From: Aphodosoma sp045126975
GTDB lineage: Bacteria; Bacteroidota; Bacteroidia; Bacteroidales; Paludibacteraceae
Length of the DNA: 64,000 bases
Direction of reading: 5' to 3'
Assembly: GCA_045126975.1 (NCBI GenBank)
Contig: JBGVPL010000028.1
Span: 1-64,000, forward strand
Shown: piece after piece, positions 50,229 through 57,289 of the stretch
Position numbering within the stretch: the stretch's first letter is position 1
Layout: every line of letters begins with the position of its first letter
Translations under genes and position numbers: made by a program
Notes under the pieces: model-generated
Told to the model about the DNA's origin: nothing
The model's database searches: none
The model's input: only the letters and a program-made list of their open reading frames with translations

Positions 50229-50981
50229 TTGAAGGTCAAGAAGATACTTGTTTCGCAACCGAAACCAGAAACCGGCAAATCTCCATACTTGGATTTGGAG
50301 GAAAAATACAACGTAAAAGTAAATTTTCGTCCATTTATTAAGGTTGACCCTATCTGTTCGAGAGAATTTAGGGGTCAAAAAGTCAATATTGCAGAGCATA
50401 CAGCGATTGTTTTTACCTCAATTGTGGGTATAAAACACTTTTTTCGTTTGACAGAAGAGACTCGCGTGAAGATTAACGACGATTGGCGTTATTTCTGTAT
50501 TTCGCCATCTGTTGCCAACTATTTGCAAAAGTACATCAATTATCGTAAACGTAAAGTTTTCTTCCCAGAAACAGGTCGTTTGGCTGATATGTTTGCGCTT
50601 ATTGACAAGCATGCCGAAGAGAAATTTTTGGTAGTATTACCTGATAACAATAACGAAGAGGTAATTGCAATGCTTGAACAACATAAGGTTAATCATAGTA
50701 TTGGTCTTATGTATCGTACTGTAAGTAACGATTTCACTCCTGAAGAAGAGTTTAACTACGACATGTTGTTGTTCTTCTCTCCTCAAGGTATTGCTGCTTT
50801 GAAAAAGAACTTCCCAGAATTTGACCAAGGTGAAATCGTAATCGGTTGTCTTGGTGCAACCACTGCACAAGCAGCCAAAGAAGCTAATCTTCGTGTTGAT
50901 ATCGAAGTTCCATCGCCAAAATACACATCTATGACTGTGGCTGTCGATGACTTCATCAAAGAAAATCACAAACGTCGATAA
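50229..50981 (+). CDS. hemD: Uroporphyrinogen-III synthase
   Basis: The 250-residue cytosolic protein KVKKILVSQPKPETGKSPYLDLEEKY...FRPFIKVD matches the Bacteroidota HemD family; later AIVFTSIVGIKHFF, MLLFFSPQGIAALKKNFP and IGCLGATTAQAAKEANLRVDIEVPSPKYTSMTVAV are the cyclisation-fold signatures. It converts hydroxymethylbilane to uroporphyrinogen III in heme synthesis. The only start fitting the family N-terminus is TTG at 50229; no ATG or GTG is nearby. It lies in the lineage-typical order DUF4271-hemD-rnpA-yidD. Confidence 0.9.
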   Translation: MKVKKILVSQPKPETGKSPYLDLEEKYNVKVNFRPFIKVDPICSREFRGQKVNIAEHTAIVFTSIVGIKHFFRLTEETRVKINDDWRYFCISPSVANYLQKYINYRKRKVFFPETGRLADMFALIDKHAEEKFLVVLPDNNNEEVIAMLEQHKVNHSIGLMYRTVSNDFTPEEEFNYDMLLFFSPQGIAALKKNFPEFDQGEIVIGCLGATTAQAAKEANLRVDIEVPSPKYTSMTVAVDDFIKENHKRR

Positions 50982-50998
50982 AATTTTGTTTCTAAAAT

Positions 50999-51068
50999 AA
51001 AAGACAGAATAACATAATAACATAAACTCGTATATATTTTTTTGTTCTTATGTTCTTCTGTCTTTTTT
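50999..51068 (+). terminator. Long hairpin between hemD and rnpA
   Basis: AAAAGACAGAATAACATAA (50999-51017) pairs with 51048-51066 (one mismatch) over a 30-base loop, then a T-run. It ends just before the rnpA ATG, so it could be an attenuator as well as a terminator. Confidence 0.65.
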
Positions 51069-51072
51069 TATT

Positions 51073-51504
51073 ATGAAAGATATAAAACTTACATTCAATA
51101 AATCACAGCATCTTTGTGGCGAGACCACAATATCGCAACTATTCCGTGAAGGCAAAGCCTTTTTGGTCTTTCCGTTGCGTGTAGTCTATCGTGTGATGCC
51201 GCGCGATGTAGGGACGTACGGTTCGTGCGTCCGTGATAATCGACCATCGGTGCGAGTATTGACCTCTGTGCCTAAAAAGCAATTCAAACATGCTGTTGAC
51301 CGCAATCGCTTCAAACGTCTAATTCGCGAATCATATCGACTTCAACAACACGAACTCAACGAGGTGTTAGATGCTAACGGTTTAGTGATGGACGTAGCCT
51401 TTACCGCTGTACATAACCAAATCCCGAAATTTGATTATTTGAAAAGCCGCATGGGTAAAATAATACAAACCCTTAAGGAACAAGGAACAATGAGTAAGGA
51501 ATAG
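51073..51504 (+). CDS. rnpA: Ribonuclease P protein component
   Basis: The 143-residue basic protein has the RnpA motif RNRFKRLIRESYR (in KHAVDRNRFKRLIRESYRLQ) and the N-terminal LTFNKSQHLCGETTISQLFREGKAF. It assists the RNase P RNA in tRNA 5' processing. A GGACG palindrome repeat (51208-51234) adds VGTYGSCVRD between the beta strands, and a heptamer array supplies the C-terminus (LKEQGTMSKE) and stop. The core RNA-binding motif is intact. Confidence 0.9.
   Translation: MKDIKLTFNKSQHLCGETTISQLFREGKAFLVFPLRVVYRVMPRDVGTYGSCVRDNRPSVRVLTSVPKKQFKHAVDRNRFKRLIRESYRLQQHELNEVLDANGLVMDVAFTAVHNQIPKFDYLKSRMGKIIQTLKEQGTMSKE
51208..51234. repeat. GGACG palindrome inside rnpA
   Basis: GTAGGGACGTACGGTTCGTG followed by CGTCCGT, same family as 4921-4946; arms GGACGTACG and CGTGCGTCC. 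Confidence 0.85.
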
Positions 51505-51567
51505 GGAGCAGGGAACAGGGAGTAAGGAGAACGTGATATTATAATTATGTATTATGCATTATGAATT
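51473..51567 (+). repeat. Heptamer arrays at the rnpA end and after it
   Basis: 51473-51529: AAGGAAC, AAGGAAC, AATGAGT, AAGGAAT, AGGGAGC, AGGGAAC, AGGGAGT, AAGG. 51545-51567: ATTATGT, ATTATGC, ATTATGA, AT. Confidence 0.85.
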
Positions 51568-51575
51568 AATTTAAA

Positions 51576-51797
51576 GTGAAGCGTATTTTAGAGTACATAT
51601 TATTGATACCGATATATTTCTATCGGGCATGTATATCGCCAATGTTTCCACCGACATGTCGATTCACCCCCACATGCTCACAATATGCCATAGAAGCAAT
51701 TAAAAAGCACGGACCATTCAAAGGCCTATGGCTTGCCATCAAACGTATTTCACGTTGTCATCCATGGGGTGGCAGTGGCTACGACCCAGTACCATAG
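51576..51797 (+). CDS. yidD: Membrane protein insertion efficiency factor
   Basis: The 73-residue protein has the conserved ILLIPIYFYRACISPMFPPTCRFTPTCSQYAIEAIKKHG and SRCHPWGGSGYDPVP of YidD/Haemolytic family (UPF0161), which assists YidC-dependent insertion. GTG start at 51576. It follows rnpA, the usual arrangement. Confidence 0.92.
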   Translation: MKRILEYILLIPIYFYRACISPMFPPTCRFTPTCSQYAIEAIKKHGPFKGLWLAIKRISRCHPWGGSGYDPVP

Positions 51798-51826
51798 TTA
51801 GATTACAGATAATAGATAATAGGTAT

Positions 51827-51870
51827 AAAAAAGGCTGATTAACAGGTTTGTTATTCAGCCTTTTTGTTTT
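51827..51870. terminator. Bidirectional terminator between yidD and prfC
   Basis: AAAAAAGGCTGA (51827-51838) pairs with TCAGCCTTTTT (51855-51865); it serves the converging yidD and prfC genes. Confidence 0.85.
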
Positions 51871-51882
51871 ATATTTGTTGTA

Positions 51883-53454
51883 TTAGAACTCCGATGTGAA
51901 GTGGAAGCGGATTTTTGGGAAGTCGGATTGTGCCATTTGGAGTAGGTATCCGCTTTCGGCGAGGAATACATCGCGACCGTCTTTATCTACTGCCATATAT
52001 TGGAACTTACGGCGTTTGAAGTTTTCGAGTTCGGCTGGGTCGTCCGATTCAATCCAGCATGCTTTGAAGAGCGACATTGGCTCCCAGCGGCATTGTGCGC
52101 CATATTCGTGGAGTAGGCGATATTCGATTACTTCGAATTGGAGTTGTCCTACTGTACCAATGATTTTGCGGTTGTTGTTTTGATGAGTAAACACCTGTGC
52201 TACACCTTCGCCCATGAGTTGGTCGATACCTTTTTGGAGTTGTTTAGTCTTCATTGGGTCGGCATTCTCGATGTATTTAAACATCTCAGGCGAGAAGCTT
52301 GGCAATCCTTTGAAGTGGAGATTTTCGCCCGAAGTGAGGGTGTCGCCAATCTTGAAGTTGCCAGTGTCTGGAAGACCGATGATATCGCCTGCGTATGCTT
52401 CATCCACAGTCTCTTTCTTCTGAGCCATGAAGGCAGTAGGAGCCGAGAAACGGAACTGTTTGCCAAGGCGCATGTGTTTGTAGTTGACGTTACGTTCGAA
52501 TTTACCCGAGCAGATTTTCACAAAGGCAATACAAGAGCGGTGGTTAGGGTCCATATTGGCATGGATTTTAAATACAAAGCCTGTAAATGGCTCTTCGTGT
52601 GGGTCAACTGTGCGTTCTATTGCATCAACAGGTAGTGGAGCTGGAGCGATATCGACAAAGCAGTCGAGCAACTCTTTCACACCGAAAGTATTGAGAGCAG
52701 AGCCAAAGAATACTGGTGCAACATCGGCAGCGAGGTAGTCCTTCACGTCGAATGGGTCATAGACACCGTCGATGAGTTCGATGTCGTTGCGGAGTTGTTC
52801 TGCATCGTCTTCGCCTACCATATTGTCGAATTCTGCTGAGTGAATATCTACGGCAATAGTCTCTGAAACTTTCTGTTTGTTAGGAGTATAGAGGTTGAGT
52901 TTGTCTTGATAGATGTTGTAAACGCCTTTGAATTTCATGCCCGAGTTGATAGGCCAAGAGAGAGGGCGCACCTTGATGCCGAGTTCAGCTTCGAGTTCGT
53001 CGAGGAGGTCGAAAGGATTTTTACCTTCGCGGTCCATTTTGTTGACGAAAATCATCACTGGCGTTTTGCGCATTGTGCAGACTTGCATGAGTTTGCGAGT
53101 TTGTGCTTCCACACCTTTAGCTGAGTCAACCACGATGATAACGCTATCAACGGCGGTAAGTGTACGGAAAGTGTCTTCGGCAAAGTCCTGGTGACCAGGG
53201 GTGTCGAGGATATTGATTTTAAAGTCGCGATACTCGAATCCCATTACAGAAGTAGCAACCGAGATACCACGTTGTTTCTCGATTTCCATCCAGTCGGAAG
53301 TAGCAGTTTTTTTGATTTTATTTGATTTTACAGCACCTGCCACATGGATAGCACCACCGAAGAGGAGGAGTTTTTCGGTGAGAGTTGTTTTACCAGCATC
53401 GGGGTGAGAGATAATCGCAAAGGTGCGTCGGCGGTTAATTTCGTTTTCGTACAT
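51883..53454 (-). CDS. prfC: Peptide chain release factor 3
   Basis: The 523-residue translational GTPase has G1 SHPDAGKTT (residues 16-24), switch motif QRGISVATSVM, G3 DTPGHQDF and G4 NKMD, and full RF3 length with the C-terminal domain (FEVIEYRLLHEYGAQCRWEPM). It recycles RF1/RF2 after peptide release. A CAAAGTTA (minus-strand TAACTTTG) at 53514-53521 is the likely -7 box, without a good -33 match. Confidence 0.94.
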   Translation of the reverse strand: MYENEINRRRTFAIISHPDAGKTTLTEKLLLFGGAIHVAGAVKSNKIKKTATSDWMEIEKQRGISVATSVMGFEYRDFKINILDTPGHQDFAEDTFRTLTAVDSVIIVVDSAKGVEAQTRKLMQVCTMRKTPVMIFVNKMDREGKNPFDLLDELEAELGIKVRPLSWPINSGMKFKGVYNIYQDKLNLYTPNKQKVSETIAVDIHSAEFDNMVGEDDAEQLRNDIELIDGVYDPFDVKDYLAADVAPVFFGSALNTFGVKELLDCFVDIAPAPLPVDAIERTVDPHEEPFTGFVFKIHANMDPNHRSCIAFVKICSGKFERNVNYKHMRLGKQFRFSAPTAFMAQKKETVDEAYAGDIIGLPDTGNFKIGDTLTSGENLHFKGLPSFSPEMFKYIENADPMKTKQLQKGIDQLMGEGVAQVFTHQNNNRKIIGTVGQLQFEVIEYRLLHEYGAQCRWEPMSLFKACWIESDDPAELENFKRRKFQYMAVDKDGRDVFLAESGYLLQMAQSDFPKIRFHFTSEF

Positions 53455-53584
53455 TTATTTGTATAGTGTTTAGTGTATAATGTATAGCGTTTTACGTTTT
53501 ATTTTTGGGAGTGCAAAGTTACGAAAAAAAGTTGAATTTAAGAGAAAAAAAGCATCATTATCTTCTCTTTATGTGTTTAATAGT

Positions 53585-54490
53585 CTATCGTTTGGTGTAG
53601 ATAATCATAAAAGTTACGGCGACTATGGCTATAACGATGCCAAGAACAATGTTGGTTGTTAGGGCTTCACCAAAAACGAGTGTGCCTACAAGAATTGCGG
53701 TGATAGGCTCAAATACTCCAAGTACAGATGCCTTAGTTGCACCGATATTGCGAGTAGCGATAGCCAATGTCGCAGTTGATATAATAGTAGGCAAAATAGC
53801 CAAACCGATGAGATTGCCCCATGCTGCATAACCCTCAATGCCAGATGTGATACCTGTATTGGAAAACAGAATCTTACCGAGAAATATGATTGCCCCAGTT
53901 AGCAGGGCATAAAATGTCAGCAGTGAGTTTGAGATTGTACTTATAGTTTTACTTCGGTTGATAATAACGATAAAAAAGGCATATACGAGTGCCGAACCTA
54001 ACGATAGCAGAACGCCAATTGGATTTATTGCCTCTCCTGAATTGCTTTGTGTCATAATAATTACGCCTGCAAAAGTCGCAAATATGGATAGCCACACAGG
54101 CCATGATGGCACTACTTTGAGGAAAACCATAATAATTGCTACAATCACTGGATATAGGAATATCAGTGTTGTCGCTAAGCCAGATGCGATATAGTTGTAT
54201 GCTTCAAACAAGAATATGCTACTGAACGTGTATAGTACTCCAAGAATAAGTAGTATGCCTGCTTGTTTTGAGGACACTTTAAAGCTCTGCTTTGTGAGTA
54301 ATAGGAATACCCCCAAAATGGCAATGGCGATGCCATATCTAAAGAATAGAATAGAGTTGATTGCCACTCCATCCTTCATCAAAGGCATTCCAAATAATGG
54401 ATTTAATCCGTATGTTATACCCGTAATAATACCCGCAGGGTAACCTATTATTGCATTCTTGCTTAATTTTATAGAACTCATAAAATTCAA
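53585..54490 (-). CDS. EamA/DMT family transporter
   Basis: The 301-residue protein has ten membrane segments in two EamA repeats (PAGIITGITYGLNPLFGMPLMKDG; GLATTLIFLYPVIVAIIMVFLK; NIGATKASVLGVFEPITAILVGTLVFGE). It is a drug/metabolite exporter family member of unknown substrate. Upstream TAATTTTG (minus strand, 54511-54504) is a -7 box, preceded by an 11-bp-periodic repeat. ATG 54490 or 54481. Confidence 0.88.
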   Translation of the reverse strand: MNFMSSIKLSKNAIIGYPAGIITGITYGLNPLFGMPLMKDGVAINSILFFRYGIAIAILGVFLLLTKQSFKVSSKQAGILLILGVLYTFSSIFLFEAYNYIASGLATTLIFLYPVIVAIIMVFLKVVPSWPVWLSIFATFAGVIIMTQSNSGEAINPIGVLLSLGSALVYAFFIVIINRSKTISTISNSLLTFYALLTGAIIFLGKILFSNTGITSGIEGYAAWGNLIGLAILPTIISTATLAIATRNIGATKASVLGVFEPITAILVGTLVFGEALTTNIVLGIVIAIVAVTFMIIYTKR

Positions 54491-54551
54491 TGATTTTGGG
54501 GCGCAAAATTACAAAAAAAAGTTGGAATGGAAAAGTTGTTGCGCTGTTTGC

Positions 54552-54617
54552 TTTATAGTATGTTTATGATATATTTATCATACATTTATAGTATACTTAT
54601 CCTATGTTATAGTATGG
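54552..54617. repeat. Six 11-bp tandem units upstream of the DMT transporter promoter
   Basis: TTTATAGTATG, TTTATGATATA, TTTATCATACA, TTTATAGTATA, CTTATCCTATG, TTATAGTATGG. The period is close to one helical turn; several units are inversely related. Confidence 0.75.
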
Positions 54618-54627
54618 GAGAGGATAT

Positions 54628-54660
54628 AAAAAAGGCTGTACTTTTGGGGTACAGCCTTTT
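54628..54660 (-). terminator. Terminator of the DUF2851 gene
   Basis: AAAAAAGGCTGTAC and GTACAGCCTTTT enclose a short loop (TTTTGGG), directly after the gene's 3' end on the minus strand. Confidence 0.85.
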
Positions 54661-54676
54661 GTTGCATATTTGTTTT

Positions 54677-55945
54677 TTATTTGTTTGATTTAAGGTATTG
54701 GTGGGCGATTTGGCAGCGGAGGCAGTCTTTGAGGGTGCAGTAGTTGTCGTGGAGTTGGATGAGGGCTTGTGATGTGTAGGCGTCGGGGCAAGGGAATTGG
54801 GCTGAGGTGAATTTCTGGGTTTTGTGGTTTTGCTCGGCGCGGAGTTGGCGTAGGAGGTCGAGGGTTTTCTCTTGTAGGTCAATATCGTGAGTGGTTTGGG
54901 CGTAAAGGAATAGGAATGGTACTACGGTGTTGATAATTAGCAAGTCGATGCTAGTAGTGGAGAGTTGGCAACCATGTTGTTCGGTGCGGGAGCCGAGTCG
55001 ATAGTGATTTTGCCAATAAGGAGATGCTTTGATAGAGAATATTTTGCGTAGATTTTTTATGTCAAGATTGTTGAGTGTTCGGCTAAATAGGTGGTCGTAA
55101 CGGTGGAGGAGCATGGCGAATTGGGCAAGGCGCATGGTTGGGAAACCGAATGGGCGCATGCGGAGAAATTTGAAATATACGCCTTCAGTTGGTTTGAGTG
55201 AGAATTTGTTGCTTAAGAATTGGTATTCACGAACCCAAAGGAGTTCTTCTGGCTCGGAGAGTGATTCTGTATGGCAGAGAAAGCCAGCTTGTCCGAGCAG
55301 TAGGGCTTCGATTTGATGGAGAGAGTTGCGGTGGTGCATGATGACGTTAAGTGGCAGAGATTGTGCTACTTGCTGCATTGCATCGCTATTGACTCCGAAA
55401 CCAAATGCACGACAGAGGGTTACATAAAAGGCTTGTTCCCAGTTGTTTTGATTGGATTGTAGGATTTGCGATATGCGTTCGGTTTTGGATTGTAGGCGTT
55501 CGATGAGTAGGCGGTCAATCCATTGGTTAAGACGGAAGGGGTCGATTTCGGTGAAGTGGATAGGGCAAAATTGATGCTCTTGCATTAGGGTTTGATAGCC
55601 GTTGAGGATGGATTTGGGGTAGGCAAGCGCAATGGTAGGGATTGGGTTGTCGGATTGCGTAAATATCTGTTCGTCAGCCTCGAAAACTACGTGAAGGATG
55701 ATGTTGTCGTATTCGGGATGGTTGTCGTGATTGTGGCGATGCCAATCGGTAGCGCGAACGTGAAACTCCACATTGCCAGCCCATAAGCGACCGTCTATTT
55801 CGATTTTTGCGTTGAAGGCATCGGGTCCAGCATTGGTATTTGGTATGCCTGGCGAGATAATGCGCACGCGCTCTCCGAGGATAGTTTGTTGTTCTTCGAA
55901 ATATAGGCGGTTGAACCAGATGTAGTTTAGGAGTTTTTCGGTCAT
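54677..55945 (-). CDS. DUF2851 family protein
   Basis: The 422-residue soluble protein of the Bacteroidota-typical DUF2851 family has EKLLNYIWFNRLYFEEQQTILGERVRIISPG, NAGPDAFNAKIEIDGRLWAGNVEFHVRATDWHRHNHD, and a C-terminal Cys cluster (CPDAYTSQALIQLHDNYCTLKDCLRC). The acidic and His residues in the N-terminal beta region resemble a nuclease-like core, but function is not established. A heptamer array (55952-55985) forms its leader; CAAAGTTA at 55992-55999 is the likely -7 box on the minus strand. Confidence 0.87.
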   Translation of the reverse strand: MTEKLLNYIWFNRLYFEEQQTILGERVRIISPGIPNTNAGPDAFNAKIEIDGRLWAGNVEFHVRATDWHRHNHDNHPEYDNIILHVVFEADEQIFTQSDNPIPTIALAYPKSILNGYQTLMQEHQFCPIHFTEIDPFRLNQWIDRLLIERLQSKTERISQILQSNQNNWEQAFYVTLCRAFGFGVNSDAMQQVAQSLPLNVIMHHRNSLHQIEALLLGQAGFLCHTESLSEPEELLWVREYQFLSNKFSLKPTEGVYFKFLRMRPFGFPTMRLAQFAMLLHRYDHLFSRTLNNLDIKNLRKIFSIKASPYWQNHYRLGSRTEQHGCQLSTTSIDLLIINTVVPFLFLYAQTTHDIDLQEKTLDLLRQLRAEQNHKTQKFTSAQFPCPDAYTSQALIQLHDNYCTLKDCLRCQIAHQYLKSNK

Positions 55946-55951
55946 AGAATA

Positions 55952-55985
55952 TGAATGAGGAATTAGGAGTGAGGAATGAGGAATT
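55952..55985. repeat. Heptamer array in the DUF2851 leader
   Basis: AATGAGG, AATTAGG, AGTGAGG, AATGAGG, AATT. Confidence 0.85.
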
Positions 55986-56045
55986 TTTTTGCAAAGTTAA
56001 TGATTTTTTTTGCTGGAGAGGCTTTTAATGTGAAATTTTTGTGTT

Positions 56046-56101
56046 TTTTATCGTTTTTCGATAAAAATATTTGGTCAAGTGAAAATTTATTTGTTACTTT
56101 G
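56046..56101 (+). promoter_or_regulatory. Promoter with 21-bp dyad, upstream of DUF2975
   Basis: Dyad arms TTTTATCG and CGATAAAA (56046-56066), 3 bp, TTTG (56070-56073), 20 bp, TTACTTTG (56094-56101). Dyad sequence and spacing are the same as at the M16 peptidase promoter at 41.9 kb. Confidence 0.75.
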
Positions 56102-56112
56102 CAAGTTAATTA

Positions 56113-56206
56113 GTACAAAGTAGCAAGTCTTAAGTCGTAAGACTTTGTTTCGTGGTATTGTTTATTATTTAATGGTCTTGTTACTTGTTACTTACTACTT
56201 ATTACT
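56113..56206. repeat. Inverted heptamer arrays around a spacer, in the DUF2975 leader
   Basis: AAGTCTTAAGTCGTAAGAC (about 56125-56143) faces GTCTTGTTACTTGTTACTTA and CTACTTATTACT (56174-56205) across about 30 bp. Same layout as 49019-49109. Confidence 0.75.
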
Positions 56207-56215
56207 GAAAAATAT

Positions 56216-56881
56216 ATGAAACGATTTAAGATATTGTGTGTGTTGTTGTTGACGGTGTTTTTTGCATCGGTCGTAACGGATTTTGTGCTTGATTTTATTG
56301 CGGGCGCAAAGATGGGTTATAATATGGTGGAATACACGATAGCTAAAGGATTGGAAAGTCGCGAGCATTTGTATGTTGATGTGGTGGCTGATGGAGAGGG
56401 TAAAGCACTTGCGCCAAATGCGGTGAATAAACTTTCGGGCGATTCGATAGTCATATTAAGAAACAACGTTTCGATAGTGGAATATGCTAAGTCGTTTGCG
56501 GAAGAGACGGACAAACATAATGTGTGGTATGAGATTTTGTGTTGGTTGAATTGGGTGATAATCGCAATTTTTGTTTATTTGATTGTAGTTTTTGTGAAGT
56601 TGATGCGTTTGTTTATACGCTCGCAAGTGTTTGAACAGAAGATAATTTCGTTGTTGAATCATATTGGAGTGGCGTTTTTGGTGTTGGCAGTGATTTCAAC
56701 TGCATGGAATTTTGGTAGAGCATATCTTACGGCGCATTTGATTGATGTAGAGGGATTGGCGGTGAATTATCAGCATTGCATAGAGTGGAATAATTTGTTG
56801 TTGGGCTTGGTGGTGTTGGTTATAACCGAAATTTTGCGTCAGGCGACAACGATAAAAGAAGAGCAAGATTTGACTATTTAG
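56216..56881 (+). CDS. DUF2975 membrane protein
   Basis: The 221-residue protein has four membrane segments: KILCVLLLTVFFASVVTDFV, then YEILCWLNWVIIAIFVYLIVVFVKLM, GVAFLVLAVISTAWNFG and LLLGLVVLVITEILRQAT. DUF2975 proteins are generally paired with a small Cro/CI-type regulator, as found 116 bp downstream. Function unknown. It is expressed from a promoter carrying the shared 21-bp dyad. Confidence 0.83.
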   Translation: MKRFKILCVLLLTVFFASVVTDFVLDFIAGAKMGYNMVEYTIAKGLESREHLYVDVVADGEGKALAPNAVNKLSGDSIVILRNNVSIVEYAKSFAEETDKHNVWYEILCWLNWVIIAIFVYLIVVFVKLMRLFIRSQVFEQKIISLLNHIGVAFLVLAVISTAWNFGRAYLTAHLIDVEGLAVNYQHCIEWNNLLLGLVVLVITEILRQATTIKEEQDLTI

Positions 56882-56883
56882 GG

Positions 56884-56962
56884 AGAAGGAATAAGGAACA
56901 GGGAACAAGGAATAGGGAGATAACCCCTCTGCCCGTTGGGCACCTTCCCTAAGATAGGGGAG
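56884..56962 (+). repeat. Heptamer array plus CCCCT/AGGGG hairpin
   Basis: 56884-56919: GGAGAAG, GAATAAG, GAACAGG, GAACAAG, GAATAGG type. 56922-56962: ACCCCTCTGCCCGTTGGGCA and CCTTCCCTAAGATAGGGGAG. Confidence 0.8.
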
Positions 56963-56997
56963 TAATAAGTAGTATTTGAAATTGTGAATTGAAAAAA

Positions 56998-57204
56998 ATG
57001 GCAATTATAGTTAATTTGGATATGATGATGGCTAAGCGTAAGATGTCGCTGACAGAATTGTCGGAACGAGTGGATATTACGCCTGCGAACTTGTCTATTT
57101 TGAAAACAGGCAAGGCTAAGGCTATACGCTTTTCTACGCTTGAGGCAATATGTAAAGAGCTTGATTGTCAGCCAGGAGAGATATTGGAGTATAATGAGGA
57201 GTGA
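56998..57204 (+). CDS. Small HTH regulator (YozG-like, Cro/CI family)
   Basis: The 68-residue protein is one HTH_26 domain: NLDMMMAKRKMSLTELSERVDITPANLSILKTGKAKAIRFSTLEAICKELDCQPGEILEY. It pairs with the DUF2975 gene, a common module in Firmicutes and Bacteroidota, and may repress it. ATG 56998 is used; TTG 56989 is in frame. Confidence 0.88.
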   Translation: MAIIVNLDMMMAKRKMSLTELSERVDITPANLSILKTGKAKAIRFSTLEAICKELDCQPGEILEYNEE

Positions 57205-57289
57205 GAAATTAGGAATTAAGAATATTTCTAACTATTGTTTTCGGTTTTTTAGGTATAACTACAATAACAATTACTAATTGAATATGAAT

